A stretch of 64,000 nt of DNA from Epinephelus fuscoguttatus (Eukaryota > Chordata > Actinopteri > Perciformes > Serranidae). Every line of letters begins with the position of its first letter. The stretch's first letter is position 1. The notes under the pieces are model-generated. The model was not told the DNA's origin and did not search any database. It worked only from the letters and a program-made list of their open reading frames with translations. The DNA lies in NCBI RefSeq assembly GCF_011397635.1, contig NC_064755.1:21249282-21313281 (forward strand). Reading direction: 5' to 3'. Shown piece by piece: positions 12,601 through 23,534 of this stretch. A program made the translations under genes and the position numbers.

Positions 12601-14561
12601 ATGCTTTTTCACACAAAATTAAGTTAGAAGGTTGGGCTGCACAGTATATTGTTTCGTTATCATCATCATAGTAACAACATGTGCGATAAAGACATCCCGA
12701 GAGCAGTGATAATGCACCAGAAATTTTTTGAGTTAGTTAAAAGAGTGAATCAGTAGAAAACTGCAGATTAGAATGAAACTATATTTCTTTTTTATGGTGC
12801 CTTTTGTGTTCAGTGCAAAGTTAAACTCAACAAGAATTTTTTAGTTTACTGAAAGCAGCAGGAAGGCATAACTGAGTACGCCTTATCTGTTTATTACAAG
12901 TTATGATTATCAAAATATTCAACAACTTTATTTCATGTTTTCTTCATGTGGTGAAGCCCTCTTAGAAAGGATGGTGTGCCTCTGCAGAGAGTAGAGCAGA
13001 GCGGCAGTGGTCTGGTCGATCTTTTGGAAGTCACCAACTCCAGAGTAGATGTAGTATTGATTGGTTTCAAAACTTTTATTCATCTGTAGACTTTATCCCA
13101 CATGTTTGGTGTTATTTGACCTGTACTAACATTTAGACTCCGGAGTCTCACATGAAGTGGTTTTACTTTGCTCTGCCTCAGTCTGCTCTTTCTTTTTTAA
13201 GGGCCAACATTTTTATGGACAAGTGTTCTTTTTTTCTTTGGTAACACATTGGCAGTAGTTAAATAAACACTTTCAGGGCCATATCAATTTAGTCAGAACC
13301 TGGTTTCATTATCTATCATTTTAAAAAGGCCAACATTAAACTGTCACTCCTACCGTTTTCACATCTCCTACTTGCAGTGCAATGCAGCCTTTAAGATACA
13401 GGTCATACAATTTTTCTTTTTACACTCTTTATATTTCCTTACATGTAACTTGCAATATTTGTGACATGGTACCACTGATGCACCTGTCAGTATATGGTAG
13501 CTTTGTTCATAGTCATATTGTAATGTAGGTGCACCTCTTAGCACAATTTTTGTCATTGTTTGTAATTTATAGCAGACACACTTTCATTTAAAGGTTTCAC
13601 CGTCATTATCTCCGCTAGGTATAAGCCTGGAGGGGATCATTTGATTAGTCATGTGTGTGTGCGCACAAGTGTGTGTGTGTGTGTCTATCTGCAGCTGATC
13701 TTGCAAACCACTCGACTAATCAGTCTAATATTTTGCGTGCACATGTATGACAGCAGCCTGGCCAGCTGCTTGGTCACCTAATTTGTTCATGCACCTCCCT
13801 TTTCTCCACACGTAGGATATTTTACCATATTGCTGTGTGTGTAAATGGAAGCTTTATTACCTAGAGGGGTAACTGGGCTTACAGGCAGCAGTCAATAAAT
13901 ACAGAAAAGCACAGCAATAAATTAGAAGAAACAGCAAGTATAAAAAAGGTAACAAGTATACAACCAATGTCATTGTTTTAATTGTCACCAGAATCATTTG
14001 GGGAAAGCACTGAGGAGAAGAAGAAGCCAGAAACCGTGTCACAGTTACAGCTACTAACAGGCCAAATTACATTTAGTTTAAAAAGCCAATAAATTATGGA
14101 AAAAGACCTCATATACTCTTTAGTGCCGCCTCCAGGGAGATAAAACCTCTGTTCTGATCGAAGTAAATTAAACTTATTGTGTAAAGCACGATGAGAGTCC
14201 AAATAGGATGACCTGAGCTTTCTGTGAGTGAAATATATATATAGCACATGCACATGTTTATATTATTGTATATATTTTGTCTATGTACATAACTTGGTAC
14301 ATCTTGCAGTAAGATAACACCACAAACTAAAGCTTCAAAATGATCAGTGTTGAATCACACAAATTTTGACACATAATAAAGGTTTATGAACTGTTCTGAG
14401 GCATCAGTCCCGCTTCATGAAAGCTCATTCACACACTGAGTGTGTTAACATGGACACAGATAACCTGTTTATGAGGCTTATCCCAGTTATGATCATATCA
14501 GGGATATGGTGTTTACATGAGCACAGAGAATCAGGTATACATATTCCCTATATACAAATAA

Positions 14562-14604
<43 letters not shown>

Positions 14605-15386
14605 GGTGACCATATTTTGATTTCCAAAAAAAAGGACACTCGGCCAGCCACGACATAGCCTACTTAAATGATACTCGCAGTTTACTCAAAGATGCCTTAA
14701 ATTTTAATATATTTAAAATTTATATATATGGATAGAAAATTCAGTTATATTACAAAATAATATTTCTCAAAGACAGAAATTCAGATAGGCCCCTATAGGG
14801 GACACATACACACTCTAGAGTGTGGCGATCCGAGCCCGACGGTACCCGACAGGTTGGGCGGGTTTGGTCAAAAATGTAGCTATAAATTGTATTCAGGCTC
14901 GGGTCAGATTCGGTCAGCTTTCAGTAAAAATGTAGTGTAAAATAAATAAAATCCTATTGTCTGTCCTGTTTATTGCTTGGGCACTGTTATTTACGTGACA
15001 CCTGAACATAACACACACAGACACACATTGGCTGTTTGTTTCTACCTCTCCCCTCGCTGGAAGTCTTGGACCTCCAGCCGCCCGCCTCCGCCTTGATTAA
15101 ACGCTGAAAATAAAATAAGAGGGAGACAGGTTTTTCCTATTTTATCTTGTTTTGTTTTATTTCTCCCTCTCTCGCTAGAAGCGTCGAACCTCCCGCCTCC
15201 CGCCCCCGCTCCCGTCTCAAACACGGAGGTCTCCCTCTCCGCACCTGAGCACTCACGGCGCACGCCCGGCCTGTTAAATAGCCTGTAACCATAACAACTG
15301 TGTGACACAAACTCAGTGCTTTGGTCATTAAATAATGTCGGGCTCGGTTCGGGTTCGGACAGAAATATGCTGCCCGTGCCACACTC

Positions 15387-15432
<46 letters not shown>

Positions 15433-15531
15433 ACACGGAAAACCGGACATTATCATCAGTTTATAAAAATCCCCCGGACGTCCCAGACGGGACGTGAAAA
15501 GTGGACAGGTAAAAGAGGACGTTTGGTCAGC

Positions 15532-15572
<41 letters not shown>

Positions 15573-15783
15573 TAATAACCTGGATACTGATTAGTGTTGT
15601 CTTTTTGTGCAGACACTTTCATATTTACATACACAAACCGACAATGTGGGATGAGAACGACGGGAAATATTTAACACTACGTTTACTTCCACTTGACAAG
15701 TTAACTTTAATTTCCTTTCTGCTCTGATTGCCAACAGCTGTCTGCTCTGAGCACATCCATGTGTCTTTCGCCCTGTCTCAATG

Positions 15784-15820
<37 letters not shown>

Positions 15821-18800
15821 ATGTAGTTATTTAACTAACATTATTCATAAAAGCAGCACTTCCTTTATAATGCTGTCCTCCACATTGGAGCCAGCCTGTC
15901 ACTGTCACTAACACCAGGTAGGACGGGAGCAGTGGATGAACACGTCTGTTTCTTCCTCGCTCCAGACTTGAGACGCTGTCACTGCTGCCATTGTTTGTAT
16001 TTCTGTTAAGTCACTTGGCTAAAGCCGTACCTGCGCCGGTTGTCAACGGCACTCAGTAACTGAGATAAGATGTATACATGCAACAGTATCCCGATTTCTT
16101 TTGAAGTGCTCCAGATAGTGTATTCTGGTATCTTATAAATGGGATATGGGCTTTTACTTGTTTCTGAAAACGGGATATGGTGTTTACATGTTCACACACG
16201 ACCCAGATACTTCAAAAACCTGTTCAAGAATGGGTTATTAATGTCAGTGTAAATGCACTCACTGCTAAAGTGAACACTTAAATATTGGTGTGCATCCATC
16301 AGAGCCTTGATTTCTGCTGAATAACTCGTGAACCTGAGGTCTGATTTTGTTGTCAGCCGGTGTGCTTGTCTGGATTTGCTAGTGTAATCCACAGTGTTTG
16401 AAAATTTGAGTTAATGGTTCACAAATTTTCCAGTAAGATGGTCTTTTATTTGCCTCTCTCGATGACTGTTGCATGTCTTGGAGGTCCACCAAAGACCTAA
16501 ATCTGTGTTGTTAAGATTAACTAACAAACAGATGCTGATGGTGCTGTTATTGTTTATTAGAGGCAGGTGCACTGAAAAGGTCACACCTCTTATGCTCAAC
16601 GGCAGCTCCATTACTATTTTTCCAGATTTTTCTATCATCCTGTTGCTTTCCCGTAGTGTTCCTTATGTGTGTTTTAGTGTCAAAATGCTATCTTCCCAAG
16701 CCTTCTGCAAAGTGTTGTTGCACAATAAAGTTGTCTGAATCTGAATCTGCTACATATAAACCCACATACTGCCATGGACACCATGTAAGCTTAGTGCTAA
16801 AAGTCACACAATAATGCAAATAAAGTACAGGTATAACTCAGCCGAAGACCAGCAACTCCTGTGGGCTGTGAGGTAAAATTACTGTTTTTGTCAAAGGAGT
16901 TTGGTGGCTTAAAAGGGGTCAATATAACGGTTTCCGTCCCAAAGGGCTGTGTGATGGCAAGGTAAAGTGGTACAAAAAACATAAATATAGCATGTACTTT
17001 TTTTAAAAAAAAAAAATTATTTGTTTTTTTAGTTGGCTTAAATACATGCTGCTGTTGCCCCCATCTAAAGCCACCACACTTCAATAATTTTACCTCACAT
17101 AGCACATGCAGCAGTTGCTGCCTACTATTGCCTCTGATAGGTTATTTAGTTTGGGTTATCATGTGACTTTCAGAACCAAAATAATGTGGCGTCCACAGCA
17201 GTGCATTCATTGCCAAGCTTGTATGTCCTGACACTGCTGCTGCTTCTCCAAACTAGGGGCATGCTAGCCGTGAGCTATTGTATGTAATACACTGACTCTG
17301 GATCTATAAATGTGTTCATGCGGTACAAATGCAGTATTAAATTGAAACTCAGTGTATTTTCACGTGGTTGAATAACAGTTTGATAATAATAAAACAGCAC
17401 CATCACTTTCCTCACTCTCTGTGCTTATACTGTCAGCGAATGGCAAGTGTTGGGGGGTGAGGAAGAAGAGGGCATCAGCACTTTAATGTACGTTACTGCT
17501 TTTTGCCAACAGCTGAGTTGGGAGTTTCCATTTAAAAAGCACAGAAAATAACAAATAACGGATGCACATGATGTTTAAAAAACATCTCAGCTGACAGTCA
17601 AGTGCTTCTCAGGTGAGGGTCTGATCTGTTTTGTCAATGGTCTCTCCTGCAGGTGAAGCGGACCTATTCCCAGGGAACGTACCGCGCTGGGGCCATGCGG
17701 CAGGTCAGTCTGGTTGGTGCTGTGGACGAAGAGGTCGGAGACTACTTCCCGGAGTTCATCAGCATGTTAGAGGAATCTCCCTTTCTGGTGGTGAGTGTGT
17801 TTGTTATGTCTGCATGTGTACACACACACCCCCACAGCTAGTGGACGCTTGAACGTCTGTTTTTCATTTCCCCACAAGTGGCTACGAGTCATTATGTAAC
17901 GCGGAAGTTTCTCGCCCTGTGTTTATGTAGCGGACTCTGCCCTGGGGAACGTTCTCCAGTCTGCGGCTGCAGAGCCCCACTGAGAGCGACGACGGCCCCA
18001 TTATGTGGGTCAGACCGGGGGAACAGATGATCCCTATGGCAGACATGCCAAAATCACCCTTCAAAAGGAAAAGGTGGGCTGACACATTGAGTCTGTAAAT
18101 GTTTGCCAGTGCACAGTTGTTATCGTCTCACCAGCATCCTCATTTTCAAAAGAACTGGTCTGAAGTAAAGCTGACGTAGCAAAATGAGTGACATACTTTG
18201 AGCTTATCTCTCAGCTCCACATGCATGTACAGGTACCAAATCATGCCTTGAACATATCCTGACTGTTGCGAATAATTTCAGGTCCACCAATGAGATAAAG
18301 AACCTGCAGTATCTACCCCGAGCCAGTGAGCCCAGGGAGATGCTGTTTGAGGACCGGACGAGAGCCCACGCCGACCACATCGGTCAGGGGTTCGAGAGAC
18401 AAACTACTGCTGCTGTAGGTGTGCTGAAGGCTGTGCGCTGCGGAGAGGAGTAAGTACCCAGTGACATCTTCTGACACTTTTACATATAATACAAGCTCAG
18501 ATCAGTAAACAGGACTTTTTGCGTATTGCCTCACAGAAGTGATGCTCCAGCTCGGATCACCAAAGACGTTGTGTGTTTCCACGCTGGGGATTTCCCAGAT
18601 GTGGTCATGAGGCTGCAGCTGGACCTCCATGAACCTCCGCTGTCTCAGGTAGGTCAGAGATATTAACCGTGCCTGGTACAATACAGTGGTATGAATAGAT
18701 TTTTTTATCTGCTTGTGTGCGGAAATGTATCAAACATAGTGGAGCATTTCATCACTAAAGAGACAGATACTTCCCCCAGGAGACCAAAAATGGACTTAGA

Positions 18801-21348
18801 TTTGCCAGGTGGTCAGAAACACGACTCCAGACGAATGATAATGTTGCCCGGTGTCTGCTCAATGTATTCTAACATTTTCACCATCTATATCACCATTATA
18901 CGGTGATCATATGTTGTGTCTACAGTTCATTACATTGCCACCAGGCCTCCAAAGTTGTCTAGTAATGCAGCATTAAAGGGACAGTTCACCCCAAAATCAA
19001 AAATATATATTTTGTCTCTTACCTGTAGAGCTGTTAATTAGTCTAGGTTAGGGATGGGCAAACGGTCAAAATTCATTATTCAATCATCAAAAAAAATTAA
19101 CGATCAATTATCGATTAATTAATAAGCAAGTACAGTGCCGACTGTCGCCGCAAGACAGCGCAGTTGCCCCAGTTTTGAGGTTCACCTGAACAGCTATGTC
19201 TCCTTCCAGAAATCATGACCCTGTTATTCAAGATAATCTACAGACCTTATTGTGAGCAGTTTCATGTCGGAACAATTTTCTCTTGACTGAACTACACCTG
19301 CCAACTGTATCACTGCACAGAAGGAAGTGCTCATCTACTGCTAGCTCACCTAGCACCACTGAGCTAGCTAATGTTACAGCTCAGCCAAGGGGGACGCCAT
19401 TAATATTAACATATCATGTTGTCACAAGCCTTTCGTTGATTAGTAGATGCACGCCTTCTTCTGTGCAGTGATACAGTTTGGGTTGTAGTTTGGTAGAAAG
19501 AAACTAGTCCCTATATGATAAGACTCAGTTTTTTTCTTTCTACCATGCAAGAATTTAAATATTCACTAGTTTTTTGAGGGACCTCTGAATCTCATGTTCC
19601 TGTCACTGCCTCCACAGTGTGTACAGTGGATCGATGACGCCAAGCTGAACCAGCTGAGGAGGGAGGGGATCCGATACGCCCGAATCCAGCTCTACCACGA
19701 TGACATCTACTTCATTCCCAGAGGAGTCGTCCACCAGTTCAAAACCGTGTCTGCTGTCTGCAGTCTGGCCTGGCACATCCGGCTCAAACAGTATCACCAA
19801 CACGAAGAGAAGGAGGAGGAGGCGGAACAAGCGGAAGAGGAGGAGGAAGAAGAGGTTAAGGAAGAGGAGAATTGTGCACCCAGTGAAGTAACACTTCATA
19901 TCAAAGAGGAGGAGGTAGACGAGGCGGTCGAGGGGACGGAGTGTGAGCCTGCAGTACAGACGGTGATGAAGCTGGAGGAAGAGGACGTCAAGGGAGGGGA
20001 GGGGCCGCCCTCACAAACTCCGACACAGATTTTCAAGGAGGAAGAGCAGGAGAACAGGGCTGAGATGAAGGGGTCGTCAACGACACAGTCTCCACCTTTC
20101 GTCAAAAAGGAGAGAGATGAAGGTGTACTTACACACACACTAACGGAGCCTAAAGCTGAGGAAGATGAGAAAGAGGATGTTATGGGAGGGGGAGAAGGAG
20201 GTGCAGACACATGCCAGACACTGCAGAAGGGCCACGAGGAGGGTGGAGTGGACAGTGCATCCCTAAAATCACTACAGCAAATTAGGAAGGAGAATGACGT
20301 GGAGGAAGAGAGGCAGCAAAAGATAACTGTACCGGGTCAAGGTCTAAAAGAGAAATCTAAAGATAGTTTAACGAGCACTTACAACACACCACAAATCAAA
20401 AAGGAAAAGGACAAAGGAAAAAAAGAGAAAGATGAAAAGGAAAGGGTTAAAGAGAAGGAGAAGAAGGACAAGGATAGGAGTAAAGAGAAGGAAAGGGATA
20501 AAAAGGATCGGGGGAAAGACAGGGATAGAGAGAAGGACAGGATGAGAGAGCAGGATAAAGTTAAGGCTGAGGGAGGAAGAGAGAGTGGAACATCGACGCA
20601 GCCGCTGCAGCATTTAAGGAAAAAAGAGGACGAGGAGCGGACAAGAGAGGGCAGTAAAGCCTCTCAGACGTCCCTGCCTGCACAGAGAGATGAGAAATGG
20701 GCCAAGGAATGGGACTTAAAGACACAGCCCCAAGTCAAGAGAGAGAAGGAGCACGATAAAGACAGGGCGGGCACGCAGGGAGCGTCTCACTTACGGCCCG
20801 ACAGAGAGGAGGCTCGAGACGCCTGCTCACATAAACACAAGTCTTCACATGGGAAGAAGGAGAAAAGCGGGCACAGGGAGGGCAACACGTCGAGTACGCA
20901 GGGGGTGCAGGCAAAGTCGGGGAGAGAGGATGGGAAGACGGGCACCCCCAAACCTGCAAATATTCAGGTTAAGAAAGACGGAAAGAAGGACGTCAACAGT
21001 AAAGAGGAGAGGAAGAAGTCTGCCTCTGGTGCTGCGCCACCAGAACACAAACCACCACGGACGCTCATCACCTTTGACCTCTTTAAGCCGATGGAGGCTC
21101 ACCAGACACTGGCCCTTTCCTTCACAGACAGTCGGCCTAAGACCCACCATCACAGTGACTCTCGAGGCTCTTCCTCTAAGCCTGGATCAGACAGTCGGAC
21201 AGTTGTGCCTTCTAAAGGCCCAAAAGTAAAGGACTCAGTGCAGGGAAAACCTGCCACACCCCTACAGGACACTCGGCCACAGCAGCACTCGTTAAAACAG
21301 CCCCTTAAAACACACACACCCCAAACACAGAAAGACTTCTTAATATGA
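6687..21348 (+). CDS. rsbn1l: Round spermatid basic protein 1-like (RSBN1L)
   Basis: Eight coding exons: 6687-7176, 7436-7561, 8169-8857, 17653-17790, 17931-18073, 18282-18449, 18537-18648 and 19618-21348. All have GT-AG borders and compatible phases, giving about 1198 aa. The N-terminus ([10 protein letters not shown], then [12 protein letters not shown]) and basic K-rich stretches ([13 protein letters not shown]) match RSBN1L. The conserved core runs from [14 protein letters not shown] through [63 protein letters not shown] and [11 protein letters not shown] to [24 protein letters not shown]1-family proteins are nuclear, and RSBN1/DPY-21 relatives carry a JmjC-like domain linked to H4K20 demethylation; that activity is known of the family, not shown here. 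Adjacent tmem60 favours rsbn1l over rsbn1. The tail (exon 8) is much longer and more charged than in the human 846 aa protein, with repeated psi-K-x-E motifs. Confidence 0.93.
7955..8160. repeat. Dispersed repeat fragment in rsbn1l intron 2
   Basis: The text 'gcccaatatcacaaatcaca...cctcagaccctcacagcaga' followed by 'gagggatccctcttccagga' and 'cggacatacgtgctatatat' resembles a common teleost interspersed repeat. It ends a few bases before the splice acceptor of exon 3, so the repeat supplies much of the sequence just upstream of that acceptor. Family is not assigned. Confidence 0.45.
9836..10396. mobile_element. MITE with GACACACC-type ends
   Basis: The left end (aaggcccagacacaccaaac) and right end (cagcttagtgtgtcaaggca) are imperfect inverted repeats. 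The interior is non-coding and carries 'atcaaagaactagtgatgat' on the left and 'cactgacgtctcgacattga' on the right, the pattern of a teleost non-autonomous DNA transposon. The exact superfamily is uncertain. Confidence 0.5.
14570..14600. repeat. (TA)n microsatellite
   Basis: About 15 TA units directly abut the left end of the transposon at 14601. A second TA tract abuts its right end, so the element sits inside an older TA repeat or expanded its TA target site. Confidence 0.9.
14815..15388. mobile_element. Nested element with TAGAGTGTGGC ends
   Basis: It begins TAGAGTGTGGC and ends GCCACACTCTA, an exact 11 bp inverted repeat. Inside each end lie inverted runs of a CCCGAC/GGGTCGG type (ccgagcccgacggtacccga on the left, gtcgggctcggttcgggttc on the right). 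It is inserted in or beside a CA-rich tract, so the target duplication cannot be read. A hAT-type origin is plausible but not shown. Confidence 0.55.
15389..15429. repeat. (AC)n microsatellite
   Basis: About 20 AC units follow the right end of the nested element directly. Confidence 0.95.
15535..15567. repeat. (TA)n microsatellite
   Basis: About 16 TA units at the right flank of the transposon that ends at 15535. Confidence 0.9.
15784..15819. repeat. (CA)n microsatellite
   Basis: About 18 CA units within rsbn1l intron 3. Confidence 0.95.
18974..19500. mobile_element. MITE remnants in rsbn1l intron 7
   Basis: The left piece (aaagggacagttcaccccaa, then tattttgtctcttacctgta) is the recognisable start of a very common teleost MITE. 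It is cut after about 75 bp by another sequence beginning ttagggatgggcaaacggtc with AT-rich 'cgattaattaat' text. The right border is not certain, so the end given is approximate. Confidence 0.45.
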
Positions 21349-22180
21349 ATGTCTAGATGTCTAGTCTTCTTTTTTTACTGTACAACTTACGCCGAGGCTT
21401 TGGTAAAGTATTTGAAAATGCATCCTTCCTTCAGACACCAATTGGTCTCCCTAATTTTTAACCAAAAGGCGGGGTGCATTCTAATTCTTTGCCGACACAG
21501 CCACAATACTCCAGCGACACAGTGAAAAGAGGATGCACTCTCCAAGTACTTTATCAGTGCCTAAGAATGTAAGCTAAGTAGCTCACTTCACGTTTGTTAG
21601 CGAATGTATGTAGGCTCTATATAAAATGTTATGTGACCCATGTGTCAGTGCCTGTGCACTACTTAGCTTCGCTCTTAAAGCACCTACTTTAGGTACTGGA
21701 CTTGCCAATCTGAAAACAACCATCCTTACTCCCTGCTATAGGAATTAACCTACATTCACTGTTTGGGACATCACAGCAAGTCACCCAGCTCCTGCCGAAA
21801 TCCTCTTTTCCACAACGCTTTAGTAGATGGGGTTCGTTGTTCATAACACTCCAAAAATATCGGAGCAAGCAGTTGTTTTCAGACTGGACGTTGTTTGACT
21901 CACACAGGGCTGTAAATGATACTGTATGTACCAAAACTGTACAGTATAGATGTTATTAGCACCAATGTGAGAAAATGTATACAGAAATTGCATATATTTT
22001 TTGTAAGACAAGTTTTATTTTCCATAGAACTTATTTATATCATTTACTGTCTGTTTTTATTTGAAACCGATGTATGTGAAAATTTTGTTGTAAATACATT
22101 TTATTTCCTAAGATAAGACTTGGTAGTGTGATTTATACTCTGATCAGAACCTCTCAATAAATGGTTCAAAACTACTAAGT
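21349..22180 (+). other. rsbn1l: rsbn1l 3' UTR
   Basis: This is repeat-free, AT-rich sequence after the stop codon. It ends with AATAAA at 22156-22161, followed within 30 bases by a GT/T-rich stretch (gtgttcatgtcttctgc), as expected for a polyadenylation site. Confidence 0.75.
22156..22161 (+). promoter_or_regulatory. rsbn1l: rsbn1l polyadenylation signal
   Basis: Canonical AATAAA about 810 bases after the stop codon, with downstream GU-rich sequence. It is the last good signal before repeat DNA resumes. Confidence 0.75.
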
Positions 22181-22869
22181 GTTCATGTCTTCTGCATTTC
22201 ATCATCATTAAGGCTTCAGAATTTGTTTTTCTAGCAACATGAAAGACTTTGACCGCAAAATGACCATTTGTAAATCAATTACAAATCAATTACTCACCCG
22301 TGAAGGAAACTATTTCTCTGGCATGCCTCCAGAGTGAATGAAGAAAAAGGCGAATCCTCTATGTGAATTAAAGTAAATGGAAACCAGCTAACTACACCAA
22401 AACATGCGTTTACAAACTCACGCAACTCGTGCAGTATAATCCAAGTCTTTTTTTCATCCAGTCGTGATCTCACTCCCTCCCAAACTCATGCGCTTTCACC
22501 TCAAACGTCACAATATTAAACACTTCCGCCTACCAGGTGCGCGCCCTGAGCGTGCCCAGGCACGGCTGCTCGGCCGTGCATTTGACTGTATAACCTGACG
22601 AATGGTCGTCCTGCAGGCGAAGCATTTTTTAAGCGGCTAGAGGTCAAGAGGTGATGTCACGGGCCCAACACTGACAACTACTGGATCGTTTGCGATTAAC
22701 TTTGGTGCCACAGCAGCAGGTATGCAATCACAGGAAGTTAGGGATTTACATTCAGATTGTGTCAGTGGCAGCGGGATATCTCGGGATGGGATCAGGTGAC
22801 AGGTGCTGATGATAAACGTTTCAACAGTGATTTCACAAACTTATATAATATGGCTAAGTGACACAAAGC

Positions 22870-23239
22870 TAGGGCTGCACAATTAATAGAAATATGACAG
22901 AAATAGCAATTTGGCCAAGTAACAATATGCAAAACACTATGCAATTTGGGGATATAGATGAATTGTGTCCCATGAAGCATTGTGGTGCTACAGAGATGCA
23001 CACTGAAGAAGACTTCACTGTCGAAACGTCTGTGTACTGGTACTGCCATCCAAGCTGAATTGTTAAACTGAACTAAAAGGACATTTGAGAGTGCTGGCGT
23101 TTTTCCCTTTTTTTTGCTACAGAGATGCCCCAGCCTGCAAATTATATTCCAGATGTAAGGCAACATGCTTTTTTGGTACAAACCCCAGGGGGGAAAAAAT
23201 CATATAATCTTTTTTTTTTTTGCGCATTGTGCAGCCCTA
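22870..23239. mobile_element. MITE with TAGGGCTGCACAAT ends, interrupted
   Basis: The left end TAGGGCTGCACAAT is matched exactly in reverse complement by the right end ATTGTGCAGCCCTA. This end sequence is common among teleost hAT-like non-autonomous elements. The element is split by a 116 bp insertion at 23000-23115 that duplicated 13 bp of it. Confidence 0.7.
23000..23115. mobile_element. Short insertion with 13 bp target duplication
   Basis: The 13-mer gctacagagatgc occurs at 22987-22999 and again at 23116-23128. The 116 bases between carry ctgaagaagacttcactgtc followed by gaaacgtctgtgtac and end in a T run. A sequence of the form CTGANGA...GAAACG is characteristic of the hammerhead-bearing ends of Penelope-like retroelements, which is my best guess at its source. 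The family assignment is inference. Confidence 0.5.
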
Positions 23240-23534
23240 CACACAGTGCAGATTGGATCATTTCATTCTGTTTTTGCAGTATTAGTTTAAGTGTCACATT
23301 AGACATTGCTGTGTTTATGTGTACATATGGCGTGATATATGTGATCTCTCCCTAAAAGGTGAGTTGAAGTCCAACGCTTAGTGTAGCAAGTGATTGGATC
23401 ATAATGGCAGATCGTGTGTGTCTACATTTGCTTAGCTACATTACTTAAACCCAGTCTGACCAGGCAGTACAGATCTAGATTATATAAAATAAAAACACTT
23501 GTACCCTCTAGCCCAGCTTGCCATTTTATTAAAG

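Larger units (their letters stand above)
14601..15535. mobile_element. Inverted-repeat transposon in a TA tract
   Basis: The left end TTAGGGTGACCA and the reverse complement of the right end TTAGGCTGACCA agree at 11 of 12 bases. Both sides are flanked by (TA)n. Subterminal pieces (aaaaggacactcggccagcc on the left, ggacgtttggtcagcc on the right) match a widespread teleost non-autonomous element. The interior is interrupted by a second element at 14815-15388 and a CA repeat. No intact coding region is present. Confidence 0.6.
8858..17652 (+). other. rsbn1l: rsbn1l intron 3 (8.8 kb)
   Basis: A long intron between a GTGAGA donor and a CTCCTGCAG acceptor. It holds a MITE at 9836-10396, a nested transposon with dinucleotide repeats at 14570-15567, and a CA tract at 15784-15819. 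A possible hAT-type end (gggctgcacagtatattg) lies near 12633. The remaining AT-rich DNA contains no exon I can recognise; open frames such as those near 10558, 11488 and 16469 show no family resemblance. Confidence 0.75.

Noticed and set aside
15042-15815. Open frames of 74-130 codons (one beginning with a Cys-Val run) around the CA repeats
   Set aside because: They are dinucleotide repeats read in an open frame, within nested transposons.
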